Shown: in pieces, positions 1 to 11,935 of the stretch
Layout of the letters: every line of letters begins with the position of its first letter
Numbering within the stretch: the first letter of the stretch is position 1
Assembly (NCBI GenBank): GCA_009192285.1
Contig: CM018606.1
Location: 2,222,081 to 2,286,080 of the forward strand
Direction of reading: 5' to 3'
Length of the DNA: 64,000 bases
Source of the DNA: Morchella semilibera
Lineage: Eukaryota > Ascomycota > Pezizomycetes > Pezizales > Morchellaceae
Position numbers and translations under genes: made by a program
Notes under the pieces: model-generated
Databases searched by the model: none
What the model was told of the DNA's origin: nothing
Seen by the model: the letters and a program-made list of their open reading frames with translations, nothing else

Positions 1-1580
1 AAACATCGTGCTCATCGACATTTAGATATGGCACTAATCCACATGCTTCCTCGATGGTTTCGGTCAGATCCTGCCACATCACTCTTACACGAGTCTTTGT
101 TTCAACCACGACAAAGGTATTGACATCAAAACCTAGAGAAATGTTTCTTGGGATTTTCCAAACGCGGCCTTGGTATTTTTCCAAGGCTGCATCGAGATCT
201 CTAAACCGGACTCTATCCCCCACCTCCAGTGAGCCCCCTGCCTGGATAGAAACTGCGTTTGTAAAAGGCTTGCCGTCAAGATCGACGAATCCTCCGCTAG
301 ATTTTGTGAACTTCCTGAGCTTTGAGATCTCGGCTTCTGTTTCTATAACCATGTCTGGTTTCGCGACGGGTATAAAGCGGCCAGGAACGATCATGTTTTG
401 ACATAGCCAAGTCACGTGGAGTTTCGAGGTATTGATATCCACAACGACACCGATAGGAGGAACATTTGCATTATATGCACCATACAACCAACGTCCTCTT
501 CGGAGGTTCGCTTTCGTGGTTGTTACAGTCTGGCCTATAGAGAGGTGATATGGCGAAGGGATAGATTTTGGCCTGGAAGGCCTCCTCCCAGATGTATTGG
601 TGGGTTTCCCTTCTGTCTTTCCCTCTCCAGTTGGATTCGCTAACGGATTTATGTTCCCCCACTGCATTTGATCCTCCTCACTTAGTAGTGGAATCTCAAG
701 CTGCCAGGCATTTTCAACAATGACGACGCTTTCGTTCTGAAGTCGCACAGCAACATCATCAAAGACCTCCTCTACTACACCCATCCAACAATTCTTGTAG
801 ATAATAAAATCGCCGTTGGTCCATTGCCTTGAAAGGACCACCTCTTGCTCCCCAATGTCTGGAATAAGACCGTATTTTTCCGGTGGTTCGGTCGGGTTGA
901 CAAATGAGTGACGAAGGCCAATTGAAGTAGATACGGAGATAACTGTACCGGAAAGGGGTGATGTTAAGTCCTTTTTAACAACATCGCCGAAGGCAAGAGC
1001 CCGATCGAGAAGGACTAGTTCTGATTCGTGGACGAGTAGAGGTGGGATACCCGGAGATGAAGGCGTAAGGAGAAGATAATGGCGGGGCGGCTGGAAGCGG
1101 TGATGTTAGGTAAACTACATGTATGGATCATTTTTCTCCAAAAGGAGGCAAACCTGGCCAGTTCTTTGAAATTCCATCATTTCTTTATCAGATGCATATT
1201 TTCCCGGAACACACTCATCTATTTCTTCCCAATTGTCTAAATCGTCGATGTCATGCCATGTTTTCTATAAGTTCCAATAGTTAGACTCGTCGTGCCAGAG
1301 GTTATACGGGACAATAACATACTGCTACAACGCCGATGATCTCCGGATCGTACTTTAACACACAGGTATCTTCTAAGAAAAACTAATTCCCGCCACGAGT
1401 CCATTAGCTTAGTCTTTTCTTGTAACAATCTGCCATTCCGGTAAGTATACATACTGTATCCCATATTTCGCCCTCTGGAATCTTTGAGGATGGCCCAGGT
1501 TCTCTTGACGCATTCAGGGCCGGTCTTGCGAGAGGGATTTGCTCAGAGGCGATGGGGAGTGACATCTACTTTAATTTGAG
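1..1580 (-). CDS. UBE2O-like ubiquitin-conjugating enzyme, N-terminal part, runs off left edge
   Basis: This is the N-terminal part of a large E3-independent E2 of the UBE2O family, which ubiquitinates basic and unassembled proteins. Spliced minus-strand exons are about 1580-1455 (5' end unresolved), 1382-1323, 1264-1154 and 1090 to beyond base 1. Introns lie at 1454-1383, 1322-1265 and 1153-1091, all phase 0. The joined frame stays open to the window edge. It reads FLEDTCVLKYDPEIIGVV, then a TGQPPRHYLLL segment, LLDRALAFGDVVKK and LSGTVIS, then WMGVVEEVFDDVAVRL. As I remember them, fungal UBE2O orthologues have this order of SH3-like/tudor-like N-terminal blocks. The catalytic UBC domain must lie left of base 1, so family assignment rests on the N-terminus alone. 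No start codon was found in frame after the TGA near 1590, so at least one further 5' exon is expected. The gene is divergent from the PRKRIP1-like gene. Confidence 0.75.
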
Positions 1581-1599
1581 CGTGTATTCAATATCGGTA

Positions 1600-2307
1600 A
1601 CTGTATAGCTTCAGAGGGCACGGGACGTGATTAATGATGGTAAGAGGGACACGGAGTATATTCCTGCTTCTTTCGAGGACCTCTCCTGCAGTTGCGGGCG
1701 AATTACTTGTGGTCAACGTCAAAGCTCGAAGACATGTGGAGGGGCTCAATGACTAAGCAGGCCATGGGGCACCAACATGCGTCCCCAAGACTCAAACCAA
1801 AGTTAGAAATCTTATTACAATGGTACAAGGGCCTTAAACCTGATCTATATAGAACTTATCAGCTACATACAATTTATTTGATACAACGTACCTACTACTT
1901 ACTTAGAACGGACCCTAACTCCGGGCGGGAGAGGTTTTGAGCCTCATGTTGTCTTGCAATTGCTCAAGTCTAGCACAACGAGTATACCACGTTCATCTAA
2001 GAATTGAAAATTACATGTAGATGCGTGTACTTAAAATAAGTACTTCTTATCATATATGATCATGCAAAGGTGGTTTCCTGGTACGTAGGTAACGCACCAG
2101 GTACATTAGCATGTGATTTCTGCGGGTCGAATGTTTACTTCCACGCTGCCATTATTCAGTACGATTTAAAGGCCGGGTAATGAATCGTACAACGCTATGC
2201 CAAGCACTTAACACGCTGTCACGCCTGTTTCGTTTCGTTTCATCGCCGCCTGCAGTCGACTCAAAGCTTCCAAACGGAAAAAAACACCACTTCCTTACAT
2301 CACCACA
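1600..2307. other. Divergent intergenic region, UBE2O-like / PRKRIP1-like
   Basis: This tract should hold the missing first exon(s) of the minus-strand UBE2O-like gene and both promoters. I see no other gene. A C/T- and A-rich leader (about 2220-2307) precedes the PRKRIP1-like ATG, and an ACATGTA motif lies near 2013. Confidence 0.4.
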
Positions 2308-2937
2308 ATGTCTGAACCCATCCCGGAATCAATCCCCACGTCTCATGATCGTCGTTCAAAACGACCTACGAAACGTCGCGCTCTCTCCCCGGTCTCTTCC
2401 CAAGCTTCGGCCGTAACCTCCTTATTCGCTAAACCTGACCGCGAAATTATCCTTCCACGCGGCCCCAAAGCCAGAACTCTCCCGCCACCTCCGGAAATTG
2501 TTGCAAACGTTCAGGGCTCATCTGCAGGTGCAGGTTCTGGCGAATTTCACGTTTATAAAGCTGCCCGGAGGAGAGAGTATGAAAGAATCCGGTTGATGGA
2601 GGAGGAGGTCAAAAGGGAAAAGGATGAAAGGGAGTTCTTGGAGAAAACCGAAGAACTCAAGAAGAAGGATGACGAGCGAACAGAGAAAAACCGGAAGAAA
2701 AGAATGAAAAAGAAGCAGAAAGGAAAGGGTGGCACGGCTGATGTCGAGATGAAAGAACCTAAGGATACAAATTGTGATGCCGCCAACGCAAAACCAAACG
2801 AAGAGTCGAATGGTGCTTCGATAAAAGAAACCTCAAACGGAAAAAGTCCCGGCGAGATGAAGGTGCAAGAGAGGTCTCCGCCCCCTCTGGAGTACAAAGA
2901 AGGGAATGGGCTTATCATTCATGATGACTCCGATTAA
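2308..2937 (+). CDS. PRKRIP1: PRKRIP1-family (DUF1168) spliceosome-associated protein
   Basis: Intronless 209-aa protein. Residues 71-83 read SSAGAGSGEFHVY, followed by a RRREYER-type stretch; this is the near-invariant signature of PRKRIP1/DUF1168 proteins. Human PRKRIP1 is a nuclear double-stranded-RNA-binding protein found in the catalytic spliceosome. Upstream is a Ser/Pro/Arg-rich N-terminus (1-50). Downstream is a long charged helix (about 90-145) rich in E, K and R, ending in a lysine-rich run that could act as a nuclear localisation signal. The C-terminal 60 residues are acidic and look disordered. Length is close to the animal protein (about 180 aa). The start is the first ATG, in CACAATG context. 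Family assignment is secure; the splicing role here is inferred from homologues. Confidence 0.9.
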   Translation: MSEPIPESIPTSHDRRSKRPTKRRALSPVSSQASAVTSLFAKPDREIILPRGPKARTLPPPPEIVANVQGSSAGAGSGEFHVYKAARRREYERIRLMEEEVKREKDEREFLEKTEELKKKDDERTEKNRKKRMKKKQKGKGGTADVEMKEPKDTNCDAANAKPNEESNGASIKETSNGKSPGEMKVQERSPPPLEYKEGNGLIIHDDSD

Positions 2938-3606
2938 ATATTTCGGAAGGAGCCTAAATATTCGGCTCTGCCCATTCGAAAAAGTACTACAACAAATAAA
3001 AGGCGGCTCATGATCGAGTTATATCTTACCAAATGACTCACTTGAAACTTCTGAACCTTGGGTACCATAGAGTTGAAAGTATGGGAGGCGAAGAGGAGGA
3101 GGAGGAATAAGAGGCATTGCAAAATTCCTACCTTTTAAATTTATATCATTTCACGGTTTACTTTTGTTTTTGCGCTCCAGTTGCTCTCCAATAATCACGA
3201 CTTCATTTCATTAGTCCCTTTTCTTTCTTGCGTTGATACCTATAGATTTATGCTTAATAATTATTCGAACTATATTTTCTTTTGAGGAGAAATGTGGATT
3301 CGGGAAACTCAAATAATAAAATTTAATCCACTTTCGCTCTGCTGGAAGCTTTGAAGCAAGGAACTCCCACGGTGTTCATTCTCATAATACCAAATTAAGT
3401 ACACGTATGCCAAATTTTACATTCGGAACGGTGGTCACATGGGTCTTGTGACGGCAATGTGTCATGATCTATCACTCGAATACACTTACGTATTTGTGAA
3501 CACTTAAAACTTGAAGCAACTCGACATCCCCAATTACCACCAAATACGATATCTATTCTATAAAAACCGTTGAGACTCGAAAAAAGTACCTTTAAGCTTT
3601 CATCAG
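2938..3606. other. Intergenic, no gene seen
   Basis: AT-rich spacer holding the 3' end of the PRKRIP1-like gene and the promoter of the zinc-ribbon gene. No coding region or RNA gene is recognisable. Confidence 0.5.
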
Positions 3607-6600
3607 ATGGAATCAGAGCCCCCAATGGATAACGGAGAAACGGTCTTCGATAATTCACGACTACCACTAGTACCACTAGTACCACGGTATCCGCCACACC
3701 CATATGTTGAAAATGCTGAAAGCGAGCCAACCTACTTTAACGGCCCGTCTACAATGGATGTCACCTCAATAGATAATTCCTCTAGGGTTCGTTCGGATCA
3801 GCTCTTGTTAGAATATCCAGAATCATTTCCTATAGGGGACTTAGAAGAAGAGAAGCCAATGAACCCGCCTAAAACTCCAGAGGCGGTTCCAGAGACATCG
3901 TCTTCTTATGGAGTTCAATATGGACAAATGGGGCTGGGAGACTCTTTGGATTCCTTTGATTCAGAAGAGGCAGAGTTAGGCTCAACAGATGACAATGATG
4001 TCACTCCTCCAAACCCCACAGCGCCAGTGAACCCACCGTCTTATGAGTTTTACGTGCAAGAACTCCCGGAAATCAGTGTTGGGGAGCAGTTTGAGCCATC
4101 ACAGCTTGAAACTATAGAAGAATTAGTGGAGTTAGAAGAAGAAGCGATACAGGTAAGCAGTAGCTAGAAATATATTTGACTTGAAGCTAGAACTAGTTCT
4201 TTCCTTCCTAAATGCGTAGAATAATCAAAGAAGCTACCTTACTAATCGTGTCTATCTAGGAGAGGGCGGCTTCTTGTGGGAATGCTATGGATAATGGGAT
4301 TTCACAGTCGCCACCAGCCACAGTACCAAAATCGACACCAACCCCGACATCATCTACCGCGGTTCTAAATGAAGACGAGGAGGAAATTGATTCCGACGAT
4401 GACGAGGTAGGTTTTCTTTGGAAGATACTTTGTATACGAGCTTCTATCATCAGAGTTACTGACACTTATCTAACTACGTATGTTCTTACCAGATTAGTGT
4501 ACAATGCGTCGAAGATATTACAGACGACTCTCCTGAAAACACTGATAATTCCCTCTACTATACCTTAAAAATGGGTAGAAAAGAATCCCGTAAAAGTGAT
4601 CCAATTGGCACAGGCTCGCTAAGTCTCGAATCGGTGGTTAGTTACGGCCCCTTGAAGTGCTTATAAAAGCTTATAGTAGACTAACATGTCTCCCTCCCGC
4701 TACCAATCAGCTGGCAGAGGGTTTTCCCATTGAAATGTCTAGTGATATTAAAACCGCCAAGGGAGACCATAAATTGGCTGAATCCGAGGGTTTAGATTCG
4801 GAAATGTTATTTTTAGAGTCTATGGTAGAACGTTCTGGATCTGAAGGGACCGCATTAAAGGTTTCCACATACTTGCCCTATTGCTTGATTATCTCTGGGG
4901 AAAATATAACTTATCCCTGGTTTAGATGGTTATTCATAGGGATTCGGAAGACAGCACAAAACTTCAATCCTCGCCAAAAAGAGATGTATATGACCCGACA
5001 TCCCTGAGAAAGCCCGGGCCTGTGAAAATGGAAAGCCTAGTGCATGGCCTCGAAAGAAGGCCGACTATAGTACCACCTTCATCACTGCAACAGCCGCTGG
5101 TGCTATCCACTCCGCAAGAGCTACCACCTAGCTATGAGGAGAGCATACGTCTTTCAGCTGGCCTTGGCGTCCTTCTAAAAGATCCTTATGATGGAAGTGA
5201 TAGTGAAAGCGACAGCGACAGCGATAGCGATAGTGAATCTGATGATGATCCTCTGAATAACGAAGACGATTTATCTGACCCCGCCTTTATAAAACCTGAT
5301 ATTTTGGATAGGCTTATTGCCGAGACCAAGGCATCAAGATCCTTTCCCTTGAGAAGAGAGCCCAATACTACAGGTGCTGGGGTAAATTCTGATAAAGCTA
5401 AAAAGGAGTTCCTCCACAGTCAAGAGCGCCAGAACATGGGTACTGCAGTGGTTGCTCGTACAGATTACGATAAAGGTAGTCCGCTCATTTTCAGAAAGAT
5501 GGCTGGAAAAGTTCCCAGTGCCTCGCGCCACCTAAGCCCTAGTGGGGAATCTGAGAATGAACATGGCCTCCTAGGGAATATACCATCAGAATTTCCGGAT
5601 ACTTGGGAGGATCAGGCGGGGTCACATGGTCTAGGCATTAAATCTGTCTCAACTTCGATCTGTTTATCAAAGGACATAGAACAAATAACAGTAAGTTCCA
5701 CTCAATTCAAGTTTACGTATACGAACTAGAGATAATTGAAGGGATGGAAAGGAAGAAACCCCAATGCATCGTTCCATAAAGGCATTTCATAGCTTCCTAG
5801 AATCCCAGAATATCGACCAGAAACCAGAAAACAACACAGGCAGGCCTAAAATCTTAAATCTATCCAGTACTGCTAATGAAAATTCATGTGGTCCCCGGCT
5901 ACAATTCAAACGCGACCTTAGCTCTCAAGATTGCAAGGGCTATTCAGATATGATCGATATGCTTGGAGGGTCTACATCAACATCAGACCCAGGAACGTTC
6001 CCTATCATTAACGAGCCCTCAATATCTGCTACTACAAGTTCAGCCCCCCAAAGGACACAGGTACGCTATTCCTCAAGCAAGGTTGTGTATGGCTCGGAGG
6101 TGGCTAGAAGTATTGGAGAAGAAGGGGACGAGGGGGAGAGGGAGGATAGGGAGGGAAAAAAAGATGAGAGTGAAGATGAGAGTGAGGGAAATGACGAAAC
6201 AAGCAGAAAAGACCAAGACCGATCTAGTACAGATGATGGTCAGGACGGGGGTGGCGATCCGTCGATAGGAGGCGCTGAAACCGGGACTAGACATATCACC
6301 TCAGACCATCAAGACAATCAGGAGGATCGAGGTTCTGTTGACGGGCCGCCTCAACAAAACGACGAGAGAGATTCTTCTCCTTACGATTCTGCAGCATGGA
6401 GGCACCGTAGCCTAAACTATGGGCACAGGGCTGGACCAGCACCCGCATGCCCAACTCTAGTGAATCCCGAGTCTCAGTCATTGAGTATAGGGAAACAGGA
6501 GCTTTATTTATTAAATACAAATAATGGAACTCCAGTAAGAAATCCAGACTTGTCTAAGGGAAAATATGATATAAGGAGATACCCATTTGGAACCTATAAA

Positions 6601-7476
6601 GAAATGCCAAACTCGTCGGGGAGGCAGGAGAAGATACACGCATCACAAATGAATCAACATTCGACCCCTAAATCACTCCACAAAGCGTCTGAAGACAAAA
6701 CACTTTATCCATACCAAACTCATAAGAACATATTTTTAACCCCGGATGTTCGTAATACACCGGGATCGGAATCAACCGAGAATCAAGGTTCGTGGGCCAC
6801 GCTTCCAGGGCTTGCACCCATTTCTCATGTTTTGTACTCATGCTCATCCTGTGGCTTCTTGGATTACAAGGAAAGAACAGCGTGCCTCTGCTGCTCCTCA
6901 CCTGCGAATTTCAATAGACCCGCACCTGAATCTCATGGCAAATCGAGAGAGTGCACGAGCTGTGGATATATAGGTTCCCAACGCGAATCAACATGCGCGA
7001 GTTGTTTGGCAAAGAAAGTCCCTTTGCGTTGCATTATAGATACTCAGCAGAACTTCCACGGAGATGAGAAACTAAAAGCACGGTGGAAACCGCGGAAAAA
7101 TTGGAATTGTCCACACTGCGCTTTCCATAATTTTAGACAGAGAACGGTATGCAACAACTGCGGTATACCTGCAGTGCCACCAAGTGTAGCCCCAAAGGCC
7201 ATATCCCAATCAGCTTACTACGGCCCAAAGTCTTCATCGAAGCAATTAAAAAAACCTCTTAACGCTCTACCATCATCCTCTATCTATTCAAAACTTTTTT
7301 ATAAGGACCGTGCATGTCAGATAAAAACGTCACAGACTCAAACAGAATTGTACAAACATAAGATTCTTGAGACTGGTGAAGATTCTCATTCTGGTGTGGA
7401 ATTCGCCCCCGAAAAAAGTGATTATTTTTTTAATTACTTACGCGCTATTGAGAACATGAGAATGTCGTCTTTTTAG
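3607..7476 (+). CDS. Large acidic protein with three C-terminal zinc ribbons (RanBP2-like), function unknown
   Basis: Six exons (3607-4152, 4260-4406, 4493-4636, 4711-4860, 4926-5690, 5752-7476) give 1158 aa. Every intron has GT..AG ends and sits in phase 0. The first 900 residues are low-complexity and acidic: PPSYE-type motifs occur near the end of exon 1 and again in exon 5 (LPPSYEES), and exon 5 has a Ser-Asp run. The C-terminus has three C-x2-C-x(9-10)-C-x2-C ribbons starting near residues 948 (CSSCGF), 985 (CTSCGY) and 1037 (CPHCAFHNF..CNNC). The spacing and the third finger's W-N-C start resemble RanBP2-type fingers, which bind ubiquitin or single-stranded RNA. There are no membrane segments. 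I do not recognise the whole protein; it may be a lineage-restricted scaffold. Finger identity is confident, cellular role is not. Confidence 0.8.
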
Positions 7477-9467
7477 CTAGTTAGGTGGAGTTTATGGTAT
7501 TGGTATCTGGAGGACCAATGTTTGTTCTTTGGTCAAATTGTTCCAGTATCGTTTAGAGAGTATACTTGCGCGTATACATGGAGATTTCTTACTAGTAGAT
7601 TCCCTCCGCGGAGAAGAGCAAGGTTGCTGGATTATAAAAACATTAGACAGAACCGGAATTAAGGGGTTTTACGAAGTAAAGGAAATGAAAACAGAAAAAA
7701 CGAAATTTTCTTTACAAACTACTTAGTACGCCGTGATAAAATATACAATTGAAGCTTGGACTCCCTAAATACATCTAATAAGTATATTATTATAACCTGC
7801 ATATGCATGTACTCTTTAAAGGTTTTGATTGGCTGGTTTGAAGGACTTTTGTTTCACCTAAAAGACGGTATAGAGTATATACGTACATGTAAAGTCCGTA
7901 TATATGCAGACGAACTCCTGGGCCGGTGTATGGTTAAACCCGGGGGGGGGGGGGTATGGCTAATATTACCCAAATTCGAACAGATGGTACTCTCTGTAGG
8001 AATATGGGGAACGTTTTTCAGTTGTCAGGGTCCACCAAGAGTGTTGTTTTGTTGAACTTGGTTTCCAAATTCATGAGGAGCTATCCGTACCCCAGGATAA
8101 CGATACCCCCAGGAGTGTGTCCATGGTAATGTACAGTGCCAAAAGGTTATCTACCAGACCACCATGGCACTGTGGTATTGCTACAGCATTGCTATGGTAT
8201 AATGGCTGAGATTCTGATTTAATTCCGAAGCTTTTCACGATACCGTATTGCTATGATAAATATGAAGTATTTATTACATCCCGTTTTTGGTAATGTACCT
8301 ACATGTACTTACATGTACCTACATATGTATTATACAGCAAAAGGTACGTTGTACTACGGGTATAGGGGTAAGTCTTTCCTACAGACTTACCCCTGCACCC
8401 GTAGTACCCTCAGGGCGTTCCATCACCTATTATGAAGTACATGTACTTGGGGTGAAATTAAGTTTTGTCCCAACCGCGCTGGCAACCATGCTATCGCGAG
8501 AGACAATACATGTACCGCAAGTATGTACATAGCTTAGGTTCTATAAGTCATTGAAGCTCTACACGTACTTGTAGTTACAATGTAGATATCTGTAGCTATA
8601 TACGTTTAAAATAACATGTTTTTATATATATGGTCTATATGTCAATGTAGGTAAATTTGTTCTAAATTCTCATGTCTGCGGAGCTCGGTGCACATTTCGG
8701 CGTACTCCCGAGGCAAGCCATGTACTAGTACCTACATGTAGGTACATACATACGTCTTGATGTATGTAGAACCTTAATCAGGCTATCTTGCTTAGATGGA
8801 CAGACAATATTTTTTTTTTACCAAGTTCAAGCCTTGATCGACAGAATTCTGCGCCGCCGGGAATTCCATATTTGTACATGAAAGAGGGTTTTGTTTTCTG
8901 TGATGTTGCTGCGAAATGCTACGATACATGGTCTACGTTACTATATGTATGGATATTGAAATCGATTTACTACATGTATTTACTCGGTGTTCAAGGTTCC
9001 CCTATTTCCACGAACAGGCAAAACACCCATGCCGAGCAATAGCGCACATGGAGTGCTCATCCTTCCCCTTCACCTTCTTGCCTAAACTCAACCCCGGGAT
9101 GGCGCAGACAAGCATTTATTTTCCCGGGGTAAACATGCATTAGGTTACCCCACAGTTTTCGTTGACGTCAAGGGACTTTGGGCAGACTCGCAGAATCCAG
9201 AAATTCCCATCGCGAGCCTCAACAGCCTAGGGATACATCCCCAGAAAAGGCTACTCGCCGGTCTAACTCGCGGGGAGAGATGTTTACCCGGTTGGTTATA
9301 ATAATAAAGGGGCTATGAGGATGCTATAGATATGTTCTCTATAGCTAGGTATCCCTTACCCCCACCAAACGATGCGGCTTTTTTAATAAGAAGGTACATT
9401 CCCCCAGCCATTGGCCTTTCCCCCCTAAGCTGCTCTACCTCACTTGTAGTGTGAAACGTTTATCAAG
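7477..9467. other. Intergenic, about 2 kb, with hairpin and ACATGTA motifs
   Basis: No convincing gene. It contains many ACATGTA/TACATGTA palindromes (8290-8330, 8440, 8735), a poly-G run near 7945, a hairpin at 8351-8407, and a TATA-like stretch (about 9297-9311) roughly 160 bp before the epimerase ATG. Confidence 0.5.
8351..8407. repeat. Inverted repeat (25-bp arms)
   Basis: Arms 8351-8375 and 8383-8407 are reverse complements with two mismatches around a 7-nt loop. One arm begins GTACTACGGGTATAGGGG. It could be a degenerate fold-back element or a transcribed hairpin. Confidence 0.75.
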
Positions 9468-10956
9468 ATGGTCAACTCACTCATTAGTGCTCTTGTCGGC
9501 ATATGCTGTCTCACCTCCACGGCATTAGGATTCCCTAATCCCAGATCAGAGCCAAAACACCACTCACATAATGAAACAAGCATCCCAGGCCCTGGCGCTG
9601 ATGGCAAGTACACGCTTGAAGCAGAAGGTATTAGAGCTCAATTCGTTCCATATGGCGCAGGTATAAGCAACTTGTTCATCAAGGATAAGAACGGTATCGA
9701 GAGGGATATTGTGCTCGGTTGGGATAATGCGTCGTACTATACACGTAAGTTTAGGCTTCGCCACTCGTTCTCAGTATTATAAGGTTTTAAGGCACTAAGG
9801 AAAGTAGAGGATCCATGGCACGATCACTACGGCGGTGTTCCAGGAAGATATGCCAACAGAATCAAAAACGCATCGTTTGAGATCGATGGAGAGACGTTTA
9901 AGGTGGACGCTAATGAGCATGGTGGATGTGAGTGCGAAGAAGCTTTACAATTCTTGAATTGGATAATATTAATTTTTGCCAAATAGTAAACCAACTCCAT
10001 GGCGGAAGCAATGGATGGGACTACCGCAACTTCACCGTCGTCTCAGTCACAAGGACCTCAATAACCTTCTCGATCTTTGACCCTGACGGTGAAATGGGTT
10101 TCCCCGGTGATGTGGTTTCATACATCACATACACTCTCTCGCCTTACACATGGCACATCAGCATGACGGCTACTGCTTTAACCAAGAAGACACCCATAAT
10201 GCTAAGCTCGCACGTCTACTGGAATCTTGACGGATTCCAGAACCCCGAGACAGAGTTAGCGACTGGTCACACTTTGTTAGTCCCTAAGCTCCCCCCCAAA
10301 TGAAGGCATACGTACTAAACTGTTTGTCTAATAGGCATCTTCCCTACTCCGGCCTTAGAATCGGTGTTGATTCTATCCTTATCCCCACTGGCGAGATCCT
10401 GCCTAATGCTAAAGGCTCTGTAAACGACTTCTGGAGTGAGCCCAAAAAAATAGGCCGCGATATAGACTCCCCAGACGCTATTGGAAACTGCGGAGAGGGA
10501 TGCACAGGTTGGGACAATGCCTGGCTTGTCAGCAAGCATGATGTAGACAATGAGGTAAGATATCACTGTCTTAGTTGTGTTTGTACAATCCAATCTCACA
10601 GTCTGTATAGCCCGTTGCATCCATCTGGTCAGATTGGTCAGGTATTAAAATCGACATTTTCACTGCACAGGAGGCGTTCCAAATGTACTCCTGTAACGGC
10701 ATGAAAGGTTTACCCAACCACCCCTCATATCTATCTACTTTGCATGACTAACAATTATTTAGGGGACAAACCATTAAAATCCACCCAGGGTCTCCCGGGC
10801 CGCCGCTTTACACAGCAATATGGATGTATAGTGTTAGAAGTCGAGGACTGGATTGACGGGATTAACCATCCGGAATGGATGCGCAAAGGACAGATTTGGG
10901 GTCCAGAGGATGGGCCGTATGTATTGGAGGCTACATACAAGTTTAGTACTGTATAA
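9468..10956 (+). CDS. Secreted aldose 1-epimerase (galactose mutarotase family)
   Basis: Six exons (9468-9744, 9808-9927, 9987-10275, 10335-10554, 10611-10707, 10763-10956) splice into 398 aa. The enzyme interconverts alpha and beta anomers of aldoses such as galactose or glucose. Residues 1-21 are a typical signal peptide (MVNSLISALVGICCLTSTALG), so it is probably extracellular. Family landmarks follow in order: HYGGVPGRYANRI, NQLHGG (His137), SHVYWNLDG with the probable general-acid His208, PYSGLRIG, YSCNG, and YGCIVLE with the probable catalytic base Glu360, then NHPEW. All splice phases agree and the active-site residues are intact, so the gene looks functional. The substrate is not deducible. 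Secreted fungal mutarotases usually accompany plant-polysaccharide use, but no CAZyme neighbour is present here. Confidence 0.92.
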
Positions 10957-11935
10957 GGTATTAAATATGTAAGGGGCTATATAATAGTGTTTCGTAGTTG
11001 ATTGAGGATTAATGGCATGATATGACGATTTTAAATCCCCGTTGCAGATTTCGATGTGGAACAGGAAAACAAAACAAATCTAACCTTACATGTGCGCGCC
11101 GCCTTCAATGCTAATATCATACACATGAAATTACATTACACAAACAAGTCACAAGGCCTAGCCCGGCCATCTCTACCGCGTTGCCTACGCGCTGCCATGC
11201 ACAAGAATAAGCGAGTGATAAATCATGATCTGAAGGTGTTAAGACTTCCAGAAGCCACCCGGCTATTTGTCTACACAAATATGATTTAGATGGTTGGGAA
11301 GTACTCGAATGACAGAGATTTGCTGTGTTGAGATAGTCAAGAGGTTTGAGGCCGGATCAAGGATTATGTACCTTATAAATAAATGAAATACGTGCATACA
11401 TACCTGGTCCGTTGCATGAAAACCCCCACAGTACTTCTATCTATCGCGACAGGTAACAAGTACCCGAAAATGTATTTTAAGACCTACATATTCACATACC
11501 TCTTACTTATCGCGAGTACATAAGCCGAAAAGCTGGGACACTATATGTACGTTCTTTATACTACATGCTCCGTAGTGATATGTACCTACATGTAGTCCCT
11601 TGCGCTTTTACGCCATGAAAAGATCTTATTTCACCCTCATGTGCTGTAGGCTCATATATGCGTATCCGTCCAAGAAGAACAATGCAGAGCCTCACAGAGC
11701 CGAGACACCCAAAACGAAGCCACTAGTAGGAATAATACAAGAACCCAGGGTTATTAATCCTAGGGCAGCTAGACCAGAAATCCTCCCGACTTCATCAAAC
11801 CACGTCCCCCCCCCCCCAAGGGACACATAGATTAGTGTATTGAAAAGATCAAATGTCAGTGATATATGCTAATATCGATTATTTAAACCATTTAGAGCGA
11901 TTTCTAATGTTGGTATCGTAGATCCATGGTCTTCT
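10957..11935. other. Intergenic, with a small TIR element
   Basis: Non-coding spacer between the convergent epimerase and COG7-like genes. It holds the small inverted-repeat element at 11440-11518 and a poly-C run near 11808. Confidence 0.5.
11440..11518 (-). mobile_element. Short MITE-like element, copy 1 of a two-copy family
   Basis: Its ends are inverted relatives: ATCGCGACAGGTAACAAGTA at the left and, on the other strand, TACTCGCGATAAGTAAGAGG at the right. Both match the ends of the longer element at 51177-51313, in opposite orientation. It is about 80 bp and encodes nothing. Confidence 0.6.

Noticed and set aside
1237-1464. Minus-strand 75-codon open frame
   Set aside because: It reads across intron and exon boundaries in the wrong frame; the UBE2O-like exons use another frame with family motifs.
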